Part shown: positions 1 through 10,493 of the stretch, piece after piece | Layout: each line of letters opens with the position of its first letter | Position numbering within the stretch: position 1 is the first letter of the stretch | Source: Gnetum montanum | Lineage: Eukaryota > Streptophyta > Gnetopsida > Gnetales > Gnetaceae | NCBI GenBank assembly: GCA_015680685.1 | Contig: MNCI01012629.1 | Span: 775,901-839,900 of the forward strand | Length of the DNA: 64,000 nt | Direction of reading: 5' to 3' | Program-made: the position numbers and the translations under genes | Notes under the pieces: generated by a model | Databases searched by the model: none | What the model saw: only the letters and a program-made list of their open reading frames with translations | Told to the model about the DNA's origin: nothing

Positions 1-106
1 CTTCTTGGTCATGAACTGAAAATAGTATCTAATTTCTTAAGCCTTACAAATAATTGTTGATTTGCTAAAATTATAAGGCTTATGAACCTAGAGGCTGAAT
101 TTTCAT

Positions 107-162
107 CCCTCCTTCTAGCACCAAAAGAACTGTTGAAACTTTCAGCCCTCCTTCTAGCGCCA
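107..162 (-). repeat. Duplicated primer-binding-site motif
   Basis: Read on the minus strand, the motif TGGYGCTAGAAGGAGGG occurs twice, at 146-162 and 107-123, 39 bp apart, each preceded by the same GTTCTT spacer. The same motif lies just inside the 5' LTRs of element A (39816-39832) and element B (12029-12045), so it is very likely an LTR-retrotransposon tRNA primer site. The 5' LTR of this minus-strand element should begin at about 169 and run rightwards. I could not name the tRNA with certainty. The tandem copy may be a small duplication. Confidence 0.6.
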
Positions 163-1640
163 AAGAACTGTGGACGACCGTTTGGGACACGACCACCAAT
201 GAGTGTCCTTCAATAGGATTTAGGTGCCTGCTGTTTTCTCGCAACAACAAGGCCCAGATACCTCCAAATAAACTCAGTAGTTAATGTGAGTATGTCTATG
301 TGCTGTTGCGGCGTGTGGTTGTGTAAAATGTAACAATTGCGTTGTGTGTGAACTACAAATGACTTACTTTAAAGAGATTCAGCCAACTTTGCCAAGTACT
401 GTGAGTTCTTAAAAATTTTCTATTTTGTTCAACTGCCTGGTCTACGCAGTCCTTATAATACCTACTTGTAACAAATAAAATTTTGCAAAAACATTTGAGC
501 ACAATTCCGCAATCTACTCCTAATTTTCCCTAGAGAAAGAGATAGTTCAACAAGAAAACTAGAAATAGAGCAAGATTCGATGGAAATAAACAGAAAAGAA
601 AAGAAAGAAGATTTTTGTGGACATCAAATATTTAAACAAGGTAAAATGGCACGAGTAAACACTTCGCAATAAAGCTATCCCAAATTCAATATCTACGAAT
701 TGTTCAAACTTCCAAGGCTCAAACAAGAAATATCTTCAAGACAATCCTATTATGCTACCAAAAATTGTTGCATAAACTACCACGTACGAGACTCCATTTT
801 GAATAGATAATAGATGTAAATGATTGCATTTAAACAGAACCTTTAAAAGACTTAACAATTTCTAATTGAAATACCACGAGAATTCACTTTAAAGATAAAA
901 AGAAGCTATTCTAGTCCCATCAAGATACCAAAGATTTTCTGAACCCTCTCGACTACTGAATTGTTCAACGGCGTGACTACAAATAGAGGCTCTTTTATAA
1001 CAATCCCAATAGCAGTTCCGACATGTTGCACAATAATGAAATTTACTACTAAAATGCTCTTAAGGCTTTTAAACACAAGCGCTTCTATGGAAAAATTTTA
1101 ATAGAAATTTCTATCAAGCAACAAGAACAGTAAGAGCAATCTAAAAATCCCAAAATTACTTGCCAAGGATGATACTATCTAAACCACTAGCTAAGCAATT
1201 TAAACAAAACAAAAATGAAATGCATAACTCACAGGACCATGACAAAGAGGCTGAAATATTTATTCTAGCAAGCCATCTTGCAAACAATCTTCTTTACAAA
1301 TCTTCTTTGATCCCAAGTGTGAGAAGTGATGATGATATCCCCCAATGTCCCAATATTCCTCCCCTTTTTCCCCCAATGTCCCCTGAAGCCTTTTATAGGG
1401 TTCTAAGGTAGGTAGGGAAGTTACATATTTAAAAATATCTCACCTAACTTCTCTCCTAAGTAACCTGGCCAACCAATTAGGAGATTACTTGCCCAACAAG
1501 TTAGGAGGTTACTTGCCCAACAAGTTAGGTAAGTTACAACAATTTTGGGTGGTTTCAACCACCAAAGAGATAAAAATGCTACAATTTAGTTATAAATGAA
1601 TAAAAGGGATAATAGCCAAATGTCTCCTTTTATAGGATGT
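163..1640 (-). mobile_element. Possible 5' LTR region of a minus-strand element
   Basis: The sequence starts TGTGGACGAC at 169, where an LTR end is expected next to the primer sites at 107-162. Minus-strand TATA-like sequences lie near 1388-1400 and 1621-1632. No second LTR copy is in the window, so the right edge is unknown and part of this stretch may be ordinary flanking DNA. No coding sequence is recognised; the short ORF at 1160-1411 looks like chance. Confidence 0.25.
1457..1530. repeat. 24-bp tandem repeat
   Basis: Two near-identical 24-bp units (TTAGGAGRTTACTTGCCCAA plus CAAG) at 1477-1500 and 1501-1524, with a decayed third unit before them. It may be part of the candidate LTR. No function assigned. 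Confidence 0.6.
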
Positions 1641-1771
1641 TACACAAATATCCCATAATTGTCCATTTAATTAGGAGGGAGTTATATAGTTAGGAATATT
1701 ACCTTTGTAAGTGATTTGTTTAAATAAATCTAAATCCCTAATTTAATTTAATTTAATTCAAATTTTAAATT

Positions 1772-2200
1772 CTAAGTGTCGCTAAGCTCTAAGATTTTAT
1801 CATAAAAATTCAATATAATCTCCCCCGTATTGGTGGTAGCGGTAGTTAATTTCATTTTGCATCCGATAATTAAGATTAAAATTCGTAATGACCCGAAATA
1901 CAAGCCCGAAGGCAAAGCCACTGATCCTGCAACTGATTCAAAATATCTTTGGCCAAAAATCGTTACCAGCAACTGCCATCACAGGAGAAGGCTCAGTCGC
2001 CGTGTCAGGAAACATCGTTGTATCAGAGGCATCAGCATCGGGCATGGTTATTATTTCCAGATTGCAGGTCCCAGGGTGGATAAACTTGTAATTGCCGCTT
2101 CTTCTTTTTTTACTGCCTAGAAAAATTTTGAAATGCATTCCCAGGCCTGTTCGGTGAGGTTGTAGGCGGATTATTTTCCTGAAAATGTGTTGAGCCATGG
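1772..2200 (-). other. Possible host genic patch (minus-strand ORFs)
   Basis: Two overlapping minus-strand ORFs in different frames (1938-2198, 86 codons; 1772-1972, 66 codons) lie in a stretch that keeps CpG dinucleotides, unlike the CpG-poor retroelement DNA around it. The first is rich in Asp, Thr, Ser and Pro in its second half. I recognise no domain. A frameshifted exon, a promoter or UTR, or chance are all possible. Confidence 0.2.
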
Positions 2201-2311
2201 AAGACCTTTTCTTAAAATACCAGTTATAGGAAACGGTAAGGTAAGTTGTGAAAACCCTGCAACTGCCCGAAAATATAGTGCCATGTGCACCACGCGGTTC
2301 TTTGATGACGT

Positions 2312-2606
2312 TTAAGGTGTGTAAATCTTAGGGCTCCTCCCGCAGTGGCAAAGCTTCTTCTTTTTGTAAATGGCGAGGGTTTGTTCATGTAGAACAACAC
2401 AGAATCCAGTAGGGTTTGGCAATGCACGAGGGGGTTTTTGTGGCTCTGTTTTGCTATTTTTCTGCCAATGTCTGTCCCCTTTTTTGTTTCTATTTTTGAT
2501 GACTGCTGTAGACGCGCGCATTTTTTTTATATGCATAAATAATATCGCGCTACTATCTCTGCCGCCCTCTCCGTCTTTGCCTTCGGTCGAGGTCTGCTCC
2601 GCTGCC
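2312..2606 (-). other. Possible 5' exon, unrecognised
   Basis: From an ATG at 2606 the minus strand reads 98 codons beginning MAAEQTSTEGKDGEGGRDSS, a polar, GC-richer start that looks like coding or 5' leader sequence; the rest is lysine-rich and low in information. The surrounding 2.5-2.7 kb keeps many CG dinucleotides, which in plants often marks unmethylated promoter or exon DNA. The opposite strand is also open (2370-2750), so openness alone proves little. No family is recognised and no downstream exon was found. Confidence 0.22.
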
Positions 2607-3049
2607 ATCTTCTTCGCCGTTGCCCTCAATCGTGACCTACAAAATGCTGATGAACACTGCAGTCCTTCCAGAGGCGCGCCATGCCTTGGTACCTTGCGCT
2701 CATACCATAGTAAAAACAATCTGATTTTTGTTTTAATTTGTGCGATGTAACCCAAAAAAATCAACATCTCCATTCGGAACATGGGTAAGGTTTATGTTTG
2801 TCCTTTGACATCCTTCTCTTAGTCCACGGGAGAATTCATTAAAATCCCATATGTTGAGAAATGTGTAACAGGACTTCTTAACATGACTTGTAGAGCCAGT
2901 GTCATCCTAATGTTACCATTAAGTGATTTCCATCTCTCTCTCTTCTTGCCATTTCAATACTTTGCCCAATTACATCTTGCCATTTCAAATATTTGTATTG
3001 TAATATTTCAGAAAATCTCAATCATCTCATGTCTCTGTTCCATAAAATG

Positions 3050-3575
3050 GCTAAATGTGCCAACAGAACCCAAAGAAGGTTTGCCTCATAGTCAAGAAAA
3101 AAGAGGAGAATGAAGAAAGACATGTCCCCAAGAAAAAATTAGTAGAGCTGCAATTTTGCAACCAATCTAATCCTAAATCCATGCTAATTCTCTCATAAGC
3201 ATTCTGATGAGAGCTCATAATTTTAGGGGCAAGCCATTCTGGTGCCACAAACACTAATCCTCTCATAGGGATTTCGACAAGGGATCACTATTTTGGTGAC
3301 AAGCCACCTTAGTGCCATGATCACTGTCGGTCGTGTTGACTTTGCATCTTACAACATGACATCTTATTTGCAGTTTGCCTCCCTTGCCATCCCTAGTAGA
3401 TTCCCTACATCCTTTCCTTCTAGCATACCATAACCCTTAGCACTCTTGAGCATGGTGTAATGACATCTAGTTGGGTATTAACAAGTGATGTTGGTGTTAG
3501 GCCTACTATGCTATTTTGCATTCTTTGTTGATGTCTCTTTGGAAACTCCTCCAGACATCAACAAAAAGGGGGCAA
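3050..3575 (+). mobile_element. 3' untranslated end of a B-family element
   Basis: This stretch aligns with 47190-47662 of element B, sharing the CAATTTTGCAACYARTC block, the GGYRAGCCATTCTRGTG block and the hairpin plus purine tract before the LTR. Similarity fades to the left of about 3050, so the element body is missing: truncated, or joined to other DNA. With the LTR that follows it is a 5'-truncated relic of the same family as B. Confidence 0.75.
3529..3575 (+). other. PPT-side hairpin and polypurine tract
   Basis: TTGTTGATGTCT and AGACATCAACAA form a perfect 12-bp stem around a 16-nt loop, followed by AAAAAGGGGGCAA directly before the LTR start TGAAACACCA at 3576. The purine tract is where plus-strand cDNA synthesis would start. 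The same arrangement is found before B's 3' LTR and, on the minus strand, before A's. Confidence 0.7.
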
Positions 3576-5124
3576 TGAAACACCACTATCTTGACTACAA
3601 ATTTGTCTAAGTGTTAATACAAAGCAAAAATATTTTCTAAATGTTGGGCCTATAATCTCCACTACTAGGACGATGCACTAGAGCATAGTTTACAACACGA
3701 CTAGATCTGCAAGATTTTTTCTAAGTGTTGACAATAGTTGCAAATTTACCTAAGTACTGGATTGTGCTCTCACTACTAGAACTACACTCTAAAGTGTAGT
3801 TAGCAAACAAATGACATGTTTTGCAAATCTTCCTAAGTGTCAACCTAGAAGTTGTCAAGCTTGTTTGACATGGAAGAAATAGTTTGGAAAAATTTTCAAT
3901 TGTTGTACTATGCTCTTTATTATGCTCTATAGCATAGTCAATGAAGTTAACATTGAACCTCAATTTTGCAAAATTTTTCTAATTGTTGAGACTATGCTCT
4001 AGAGCATAGTCAACGTTGTCTGCCGAAACTACCTCCAAAAGCCTCCAAAATGCAACACCAACCTTTATCTCAGCTCTGACACATCTTTGACAAGCAAGAT
4101 TAATAACTTACATTTTTTTCACATCCCCCATTTGTCCCCAAATTGTACCTATGCTTGACACCACTTGAGAGAGTGGAAAGTATAGTCCCAAAGTGTAGTC
4201 TCTAAACTTGCACTATTTTGCATTGTTTTTAGGTACATGGTGTTCTATTTAGCACTGACACATGTAGTTTGGGCAACATAGTCATGGCTGGTGATCTCAT
4301 GGGGTTCATTGAAGCATAGCAATAGAGCACCATTTGCTTCAATGGGAGCATAGTTGGATGCAACATAGTCTCAACTATCCCTTTTCCATGTGGTGCCTAA
4401 TCCATAATTCACAACAACCCTAACCTTATAAATACCCCCATGCTCTACATTTTAGGGGTTGGCAATTCTTACATTTAGTTTGTAAAATCTACATTTGAGC
4501 ATTCTTGCATTCAAGCATACTTGGCACTTTGGTAGACACCAGACTAGCACTTAGCACCATTGCACATCACTTAGGATACCATATCCCATTGTAGCCCATG
4601 AGACACTGTGTCAACCAACCTGGCAAGCATGTATTTCATGGTAGACATCAATTTTCATAGCCCAGACACCCTAAGACTATGACTACATTGCCTACTGTGC
4701 CTATTTGTGCACCATGTACCTCCTCAACTTTCTTAGAATTAACTACACTCGCCATGTTTGGGGTGATGCTGCTTTCTCTCTCACTCACTTCCTGTGCATT
4801 TTTTTAACATTTTCTCTCACATTTTAGCATTTTACCTACATTTTTGCTATTTTCTGCACATACTTGCACATTTGCACTATCATTTGGCACTAGAAAATTT
4901 AACTATGCTCATCCTTATTCACATTTTGAACACTACAAACATTGTGCAAACCCCTAGTATTCATTCTGACATCGTACTTCATGAGTCCTAGTTTGATCAA
5001 CAATACCATTATGGGCACCCCATCTTTGTCTCTAGTAGGCCCTCACATGGACATGGGCTCAAACTGTGCACATCGCAAACCTCTCGATGTACCATTCGAA
5101 CCTTCGACAATTTCGATCACTACA
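3576..5124 (+). mobile_element. 3' LTR of a B-family gypsy relic
   Basis: About 1.55 kb, starting TGAAACACCA after a purine tract and ending near CACTACA. It aligns along its length with B's LTRs (10494-12022 and 47663-49327), sharing the TTTCTAAGTGTC motifs, the ACTATGCTCTAGAGCATAGT palindromes in the first half, and the TATA box TATAAATA at 4427-4434. No primer site follows it, which agrees with a 3' LTR or a relic rather than a 5' LTR. Confidence 0.85.
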
Positions 5125-5295
5125 ATTGTTATTACAACACTTAAGTCTTTCCTTAATACTTTGTTACTATTGTTCTAGTGGTGCATAACACATCTTTCCA
5201 CGACATTTTTGGTCGCTATAGTTGTTGTTACAACACTTAAGTCTTTCCTTAATACTTTGTTGCTATTTTCAGTGGTGCATAACACATCTTTCCAC
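5113..5295 (+). repeat. Tandem duplication over the LTR edge
   Basis: Two copies of a roughly 90-bp unit (5113-5203 and 5207-5295) share TTACAACACTTAAGTCTTTC and GTGGTGCATAACACATCTTT. Each contains the LTR end (TCACTACA or TCGCTATA), so the duplication includes the LTR edge plus about 80 bp of flanking DNA. Confidence 0.8.
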
Positions 5296-5296
5296 C

Positions 5297-7206
5297 TTTT
5301 AATTTATAGGAGAAAACAACAATCTTTTTTCTATTACAAACTTTAGATAATTTTAGCAACTACTAACCATACCTTAAGCAAAAGTATGATTAGAAATTGA
5401 TAAAAAGAGAGAAAGAGTTTTCTTCACATTAACTAAAAGGTAATAGTTTTCTCTATTTGGTTTCTCACTTAGTCTTGAGATGAGAAAAAACTTAACTTGT
5501 TTCAAGTGGCTGCCACCTCCACACCTACTTGGATTTACCTGGCCTTGCTCCCTATCTATCTACAGGCATCTAGGACCTTGCTCCTGCAATCCTTGGTTAA
5601 CTTCATTGATGATTAAAAACTTAATTTCTTTAGGGTAGTCGTATCCAGAGTTAAACTAAAGATTTAAGACTTAAGCACCTTACTGTTGCTTTTAAGAAAA
5701 TATATTAAAAATTTAAAAATGGTTTATACGAAAATTTCAAATAAAAAACTCTGATAAAACTGCTGCTAAGCGCGTAACGACAACTGCCTGCATAACGATA
5801 AAACAACGGCAGCGTCTGTAGTGCTAATACCCATGTGGATATGATATGTTGTCTGTCCAGTAACGAATGTTTGTTTGTTAGGTTTTGGCTAGAGCGTTGT
5901 CTTGTCTTTTTCTTTGTCTTGCACTTGCTTGCTTCCTTCCTTGTTAGGTTGCCAAAGCAAAGTGGAAAATACAAAGCCAATGGCAATGGCAGTCAAAATG
6001 CAAGTATATGCTTGGACAGTGAGACGACAGAGACAGAGACAGAAACAGCTTAAAATTTCAAAACCATCCATGTGAGTTGAGTCGGTTACAAGACCCAACA
6101 AATGACAATAAAAAGAGGAGGGAGGGACGGCACAGAGCTGAGGCTAAGGCAGACGCAGACAAAGCACCAGCACCAGTGCTACATCAGCATTAGGATGGGC
6201 ACTCAGCGCCTGTTGGAACCCAGGACATTGAAACTTAAGTAGAACCGTTAATGGAATCCATAATATATAATTTAATTTTGAATTTCCAAATTAAAAATCT
6301 TACCAGCCAGCCAAGTCTTCTTCATCAACTTTACATTACATTTAGCATAAAATTAGTTAAGACTCATGAAAGAGGCTATGTCAAGCGTACTTTTAGAATG
6401 CTCAAATTTAAAATGTGTTTTGGATACGATATAGTAATAATAATAATAATAATGACATGTTTTGTGTGTACAGGGGCAGAAGCGCATTCTGGACTACAAT
6501 GAAGGCTCAGTCTAACAGAAGAACACCACACTCAGAAAGAGAGAGAGAGTAAGAGAGAGTAAGAGCGAGTAAGTATGGCGTGGCACGGAGCAGCTAAATT
6601 CCATGAAAACTATTCAAACCAGTTTTCGCATTGTTGCATGGCTTTTGACTTGGTCTGGATCTCCGGAATCTAGCATGGGAGACTTACCATCAATATTTCG
6701 TATGTTTATTCCATATATTTATTTTCAAATTCTTCAACTGAAATTAAGTAGAAATTTATCAAGCATCTACGTATGCATGCAGCATCACAATTGCCGGTAT
6801 AATTGTTGATGTTAACTTTTCCATGCTTAGCATGGGTCATTAATTAGTTTACACACAAAAATATAGTTTCACAATCCATTACTTTATTCGAAACACCTGC
6901 TGATACATAGGGGTGCATTTAACACAAAGAAAGATGAATATATATTATTGCCCAAATTAAGAACTAGGTTTGTGACTTTAATTTTCCTCTCGACATTATT
7001 AATCGTTAGTAAGCGGCTTACTTTTACTGCCTTATCATGCTAAAACCCCGTTAGCTAATAGTTATTTGCTCATACTTTGGTAGCAACCATATGCAAAACA
7101 ATAATAAATCAAACTTAGAATTCGGACCAACGTGCCACAAAATAAAAAAACGGAAATAATGATGCAGATCTCGGCATTCACGCTAAAAACTGCAAAATTA
7201 GCAATT
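5297..7206. other. Unclassified DNA with microsatellites
   Basis: No retroelement domain is seen. The part at 5.75-6.25 kb keeps CG dinucleotides and has short open frames on both strands (5835-6053 plus, 5705-5986 minus) with no recognisable product. Simple repeats: (TAA)n at 6433-6454 and GAGAGAGTAA-type repeats at 6534-6574. It could be low-copy host DNA near a gene. It ends at a single-N gap at 7207. Confidence 0.4.
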
Positions 7207-7207
7207 N

Positions 7208-7345
7208 GAAGCATCTAGATTTCTTCTTCAAGATCACCATTCAAGAAAGTTGTTTTTATATCTAAGTGATGTAACTTCTATCCTTTTTGAGTTGCAAAGG
7301 CTATAAGAGTTCTAATAGTTTTCAATTTAGCAATTTGTTAGTGCA
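7208..7345 (-). pseudogene. Ty1/copia reverse transcriptase fragment
   Basis: On the minus strand the DNA encodes a decayed version of the copia RT block that normally reads VAR..TIR..IA.A...G..+HQ-DVK.AFLNG.LEEEIYM. Visible pieces are AKLKTIRTLIAFATQKG and LHHLDIKTTFLNGDLEEEI, with a stop where Tyr is expected. Because an N gap lies at 7207, the downstream RT part, including the YVDD box, is missing. Bases up to about 7440 may belong to the same element, but the frame is lost there. This is a copia relic unrelated to the gypsy nest. Confidence 0.8.
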
Positions 7346-8619
7346 AGATTATGACCCTACTCCAGGACAGTTTAGATAACTTGTTTTAGGTGACTACTAG
7401 CCTTTGGTTCCACCAAGGCACAAATACTCCCAAATAGCTTTTTCTAGTTTAAATAAGCTAAGTATGGCTAAATCTATATTAATGATAATATACTTTAAAG
7501 AAAGTGATGTTTTATCTATAACTATTAGCTTCCTCTTTTAGCTATGCCTCAACAAAATGATGAAGATTAATAGCTTTCTGCCCATTTAACTTTAAGTTCT
7601 ATATATAGCTAAGACACCAAATGAAGAAATTTTATAGAATATGTTATTCTTTCATTTTGAGCTATCTGTCAACAATCTTTTCAAAGCTAAATCTTCCAAA
7701 CGTTATGCTAAACAAAGTAGGAATTTGAGATAAAAAATATATTCATGAACCTCAAAATTGCACTAAAGATGACATCAATTCTATGCCAAACTAATTTTTA
7801 ACTAACATTTTAAGAAGCTATTCTATTCAATTATAATAACAAGAATATGCTTAAACTTGATGTTTTGAGAAAATAACTTATTCCAAAACACGTCATTCAC
7901 TTAAATGTAGCTATGCATAATTTATGGTAAATAAGGTTTAAAAACCTATCTATTTTTCATGTAAATTGAGAGAAAACTAAAAGAGAAAACTAGAACCTAT
8001 TTAGAATGCCATTAAGAAAAATAGTTTTTACAAGATTTTCCAAAAAGTGTCTTCTATTTCCCATATTACTTTTTATAAATCTACTTTATATAGTAGCTTT
8101 TTGTAGTTACAATAGTTACATAATTATGGCTTAATCAAGTTCACATTTTCCTCATAGAGCTACAAGTCATTAGATAGCTACTCAACTTCTTGCTAAGTCT
8201 TCTTTATCTTTTGAATCTAGAGCCCCTCTAATGGTAACTAGTGAGCTAATTTTCCTTTCTTTTACTCTAAAAGACCAAGATGCTTTCTTTATCAAATAGC
8301 CTAAGGAGAAATCCCCTTTCTTCTATTACTACTAATGATGAGTTGTTAAAGCTAATGATGAGTTTCCCCTTTCTTCTATTACTATTGATGTAGCTCCTAT
8401 AACTTTTGTTGTTCAAGTAGATCTTATTAATGCTGCTATTACTTTTCTTTATTGGATTTTACTCTTTCAATCCTTATTTTTTTATAGCATTTACTCTTGC
8501 ATATTTAGTGTCATTAAGTGGAAACCTATCATCAATCATGACCTCTTCTAGATATTGTAGCTTCCATGAGAAATGGTTTTTCTCCATTAGAGCTAGATAT
8601 TCATTTGGAATATCTTTAG
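7346..8619. other. Unclassified AT-rich DNA
   Basis: No recognisable domain on either strand. A short direct repeat containing CCCCTTTCTTCTATTACTA occurs near 8311 and again near 8366. This is the host side into which element C inserted, perhaps more of the copia relic. Confidence 0.4.
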
Positions 8620-9220
8620 TGATAAATCATAATTTTGTTGCATTGATGGGCCCCCATTGACATGGCCTCATCAATGAGGCCCCATCAACATAGCTTTGTC
8701 TACGTGGTGTTGCCCCATCAATGGGGCCACATCAATGTAGCATTTGTTGCATCTATGGGGCCTCGTCAACGTAGCTCTAGAATAAAAATTATAAATACAT
8801 GGTCACCATCTGTGTTTATGGATGTCACGTGATAGTTGTGGTAGAGCTCTTGTAGTTTTTCCATTTGAGAGTTAGAATATTTCTTTGAGTGCCTACAATA
8901 AGAGTCAAAAAGTATACGGATCTTTATTTGAGCACTATTGTACCTAAACACACCAGTGTAAACAACAATAAAGATGAGCCTTTTGATCAAACCTTGAAAC
9001 ACTTGGATGAGATTAACAATTTATTTATGCATTTATTATTTTCAATAATTATGCAATTAATTAAGCTAAGTTTGACTTCAAGTGATCAGTTAATCAATTA
9101 AGCTAAATAGATTGAACACATAAGTATGACCACTTTGAGCGTACACATGTATTCACTTGGTAATCCCAGTAGCATTATTTCTTGGTTTGCCTAGTAGCAT
9201 ATTGATTAGTAATTCTAGCA
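8620..9220 (+). mobile_element. 5' LTR of element C
   Basis: The start TGATAAATCAT..TTGTTGCATT matches the 3' LTR start TGATGAAGCAT..TTGTGTTGCATT at 58915. After the shared start comes a palindrome-rich stretch (8640-8770) present in both copies. A TATA box TATAAATA lies at 8790-8797. The right edge (CA at 9219-9220) is chosen because TGGATACATGGGTTCAAG, a possible primer site, follows at 9222. That edge cannot be checked against the truncated 3' copy. Confidence 0.55.
8645..8770. repeat. GGCC..CATcaATG..GGCC palindrome cluster
   Basis: The LTR carries repeated near-palindromes: GGCCTCATCAATGAGGCC is a perfect inverted repeat around CA, and nearby GCCCCATCAATGGGGCC keeps the pairing with different bases. 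The matching part of the 3' LTR (58940-59030) has CCTCATTGATGGGG. They could form hairpins or serve as protein-binding sites in U3, just upstream of the TATA box. Confidence 0.65.
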
Positions 9221-9589
9221 GTGGATACATGGGTTCAAGATGTGTACAAAAAGTGGGATTAGATACTTATGTTAGGACTAGTTAGAGATTATTGATTAGT
9301 TAAATGAAATTACTTATTAAATTTCTTCATTTCTCTATTTTAAGTACCGAGAACATAAACATAAAATAATAGAATTCATATTCCTTGATTACACTTAACC
9401 ATACCATGCATATCTCAAGTGTAATTGAGAAGACAACAAATGACTATTAGGGCAAAGTTCACTTCCTAGAATACTAGTGTACTAGAAAACACAGAGTCCA
9501 CCTTGTTCTTGCTTAACCAAGATGACAATGAGGATCCTTCCTCTAGGGCTCTCAACATGAAAATTCTCCACCCATTGCTATTAGTGATG

Positions 9590-10493
9590 GGGGTATGGCC
9601 CTAAATCTATGGTCCACTATAAGAAATCCAAGTTTAGATTAAGATGGTAGTCAAGGTAGGGGCTTGGACGAGCATCAAGATGATAAGAAAATTGATGAAC
9701 ATGGACATGATAATTGAAGGGGAATTGGTAGAAACCATGGTGGTGGTAGTCCTCGTCCCTCTTCATCCTCTTCATCTACATCTTTTTCTTCTTCTTCTAG
9801 TTCTAAAAAATGTTGTAGAAAGAACAACCATGATGGAGATGAATAGGGGGAAAATAATGATGATCATCAAGCCCATAATGATCAAAGGGGTAACAGAGGA
9901 CATCATCAATGAAAACAAAATAATGATGATGATGAGCCTTTTCTGGCAACTCAAATCATGTTAAATATTGTAGAGGCTATAAAAATTTCAACCAAGCATG
10001 TGAACGATAGTTAAATCAAATGATTTGATATGAAAAATATTTCTAGATTTGAGGGGGGATATAACTTTGATCCACAGACATACCTTCAAGCTTTTCACAA
10101 TGCTTTGTCTTACAAAATATTGAAATGATCGGCAAAAACTCAAGTTATTTACCAAGACACTCATCAAAGAAGCAAAAAGGTGGTACTGGTCCTTGGAGCT
10201 GGAGTCCATCTACAAGTGGAGCACAATGCTAGAGCTATTTAATGATAAGTATTAGACATACGTCAAAGTGTCTAATCTAGGAAGGTAGATCCAAGGATGG
10301 AAGCAAGGAAACCATGAATCCCTTGGACATCACCATGGACAAATACTATTCCCTCATACATTGATGCCTTAGCCATGGTTATTCTTAGTGGAAACAACTT
10401 CACCATATCATAGGTGGACTTAGATTAGAAATGAGAAGAACTCTTGGGGTCTATGCCCAAGGGAGACTATCCAAACTCAGAGCCCATTAGATT
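9590..10493 (+). pseudogene. Element C gag, N-terminal part
   Basis: In the best frame the start is low-complexity (His/Asp-rich, then a run of Ser, then Asn/Asp/His-rich, roughly 9660-9940). It is followed by a capsid-like segment from about 10035 (SRFEGGYNFDPQTYLQAFHN) that resembles the plant gypsy gag pattern F.G..DP..YL..F..A, and then a shifted frame with EAKRWYWSLE (pattern A..WY..L). Stops and frameshifts break it. Gag makes the virus-like particle in which reverse transcription occurs. The frame is cut at 10493 by element B and resumes at 49333. Confidence 0.6.
10489..10493. repeat. Target-site duplication of B, left copy (AGATT)
   Basis: AGATT lies directly left of the 5' LTR of B; an identical AGATT follows the 3' LTR at 49328-49332. 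A matching 5-bp duplication is the mark of integrase-mediated insertion, and shows that two LTRs nearly 39 kb apart belong to one insertion event. Confidence 0.85.

Noticed and set aside
2370-2750. 126-codon plus-strand ORF
   Set aside because: Leu/Phe-rich mirror of the minus-strand reading; the minus-strand start looks more protein-like, though neither is proven.
9644-9964. 106-codon ORF rich in Met, Val and Leu
   Set aside because: A shifted reading of the His/Asp/Ser-rich low-complexity start of element C gag; the neighbouring frame gives the sensible protein.
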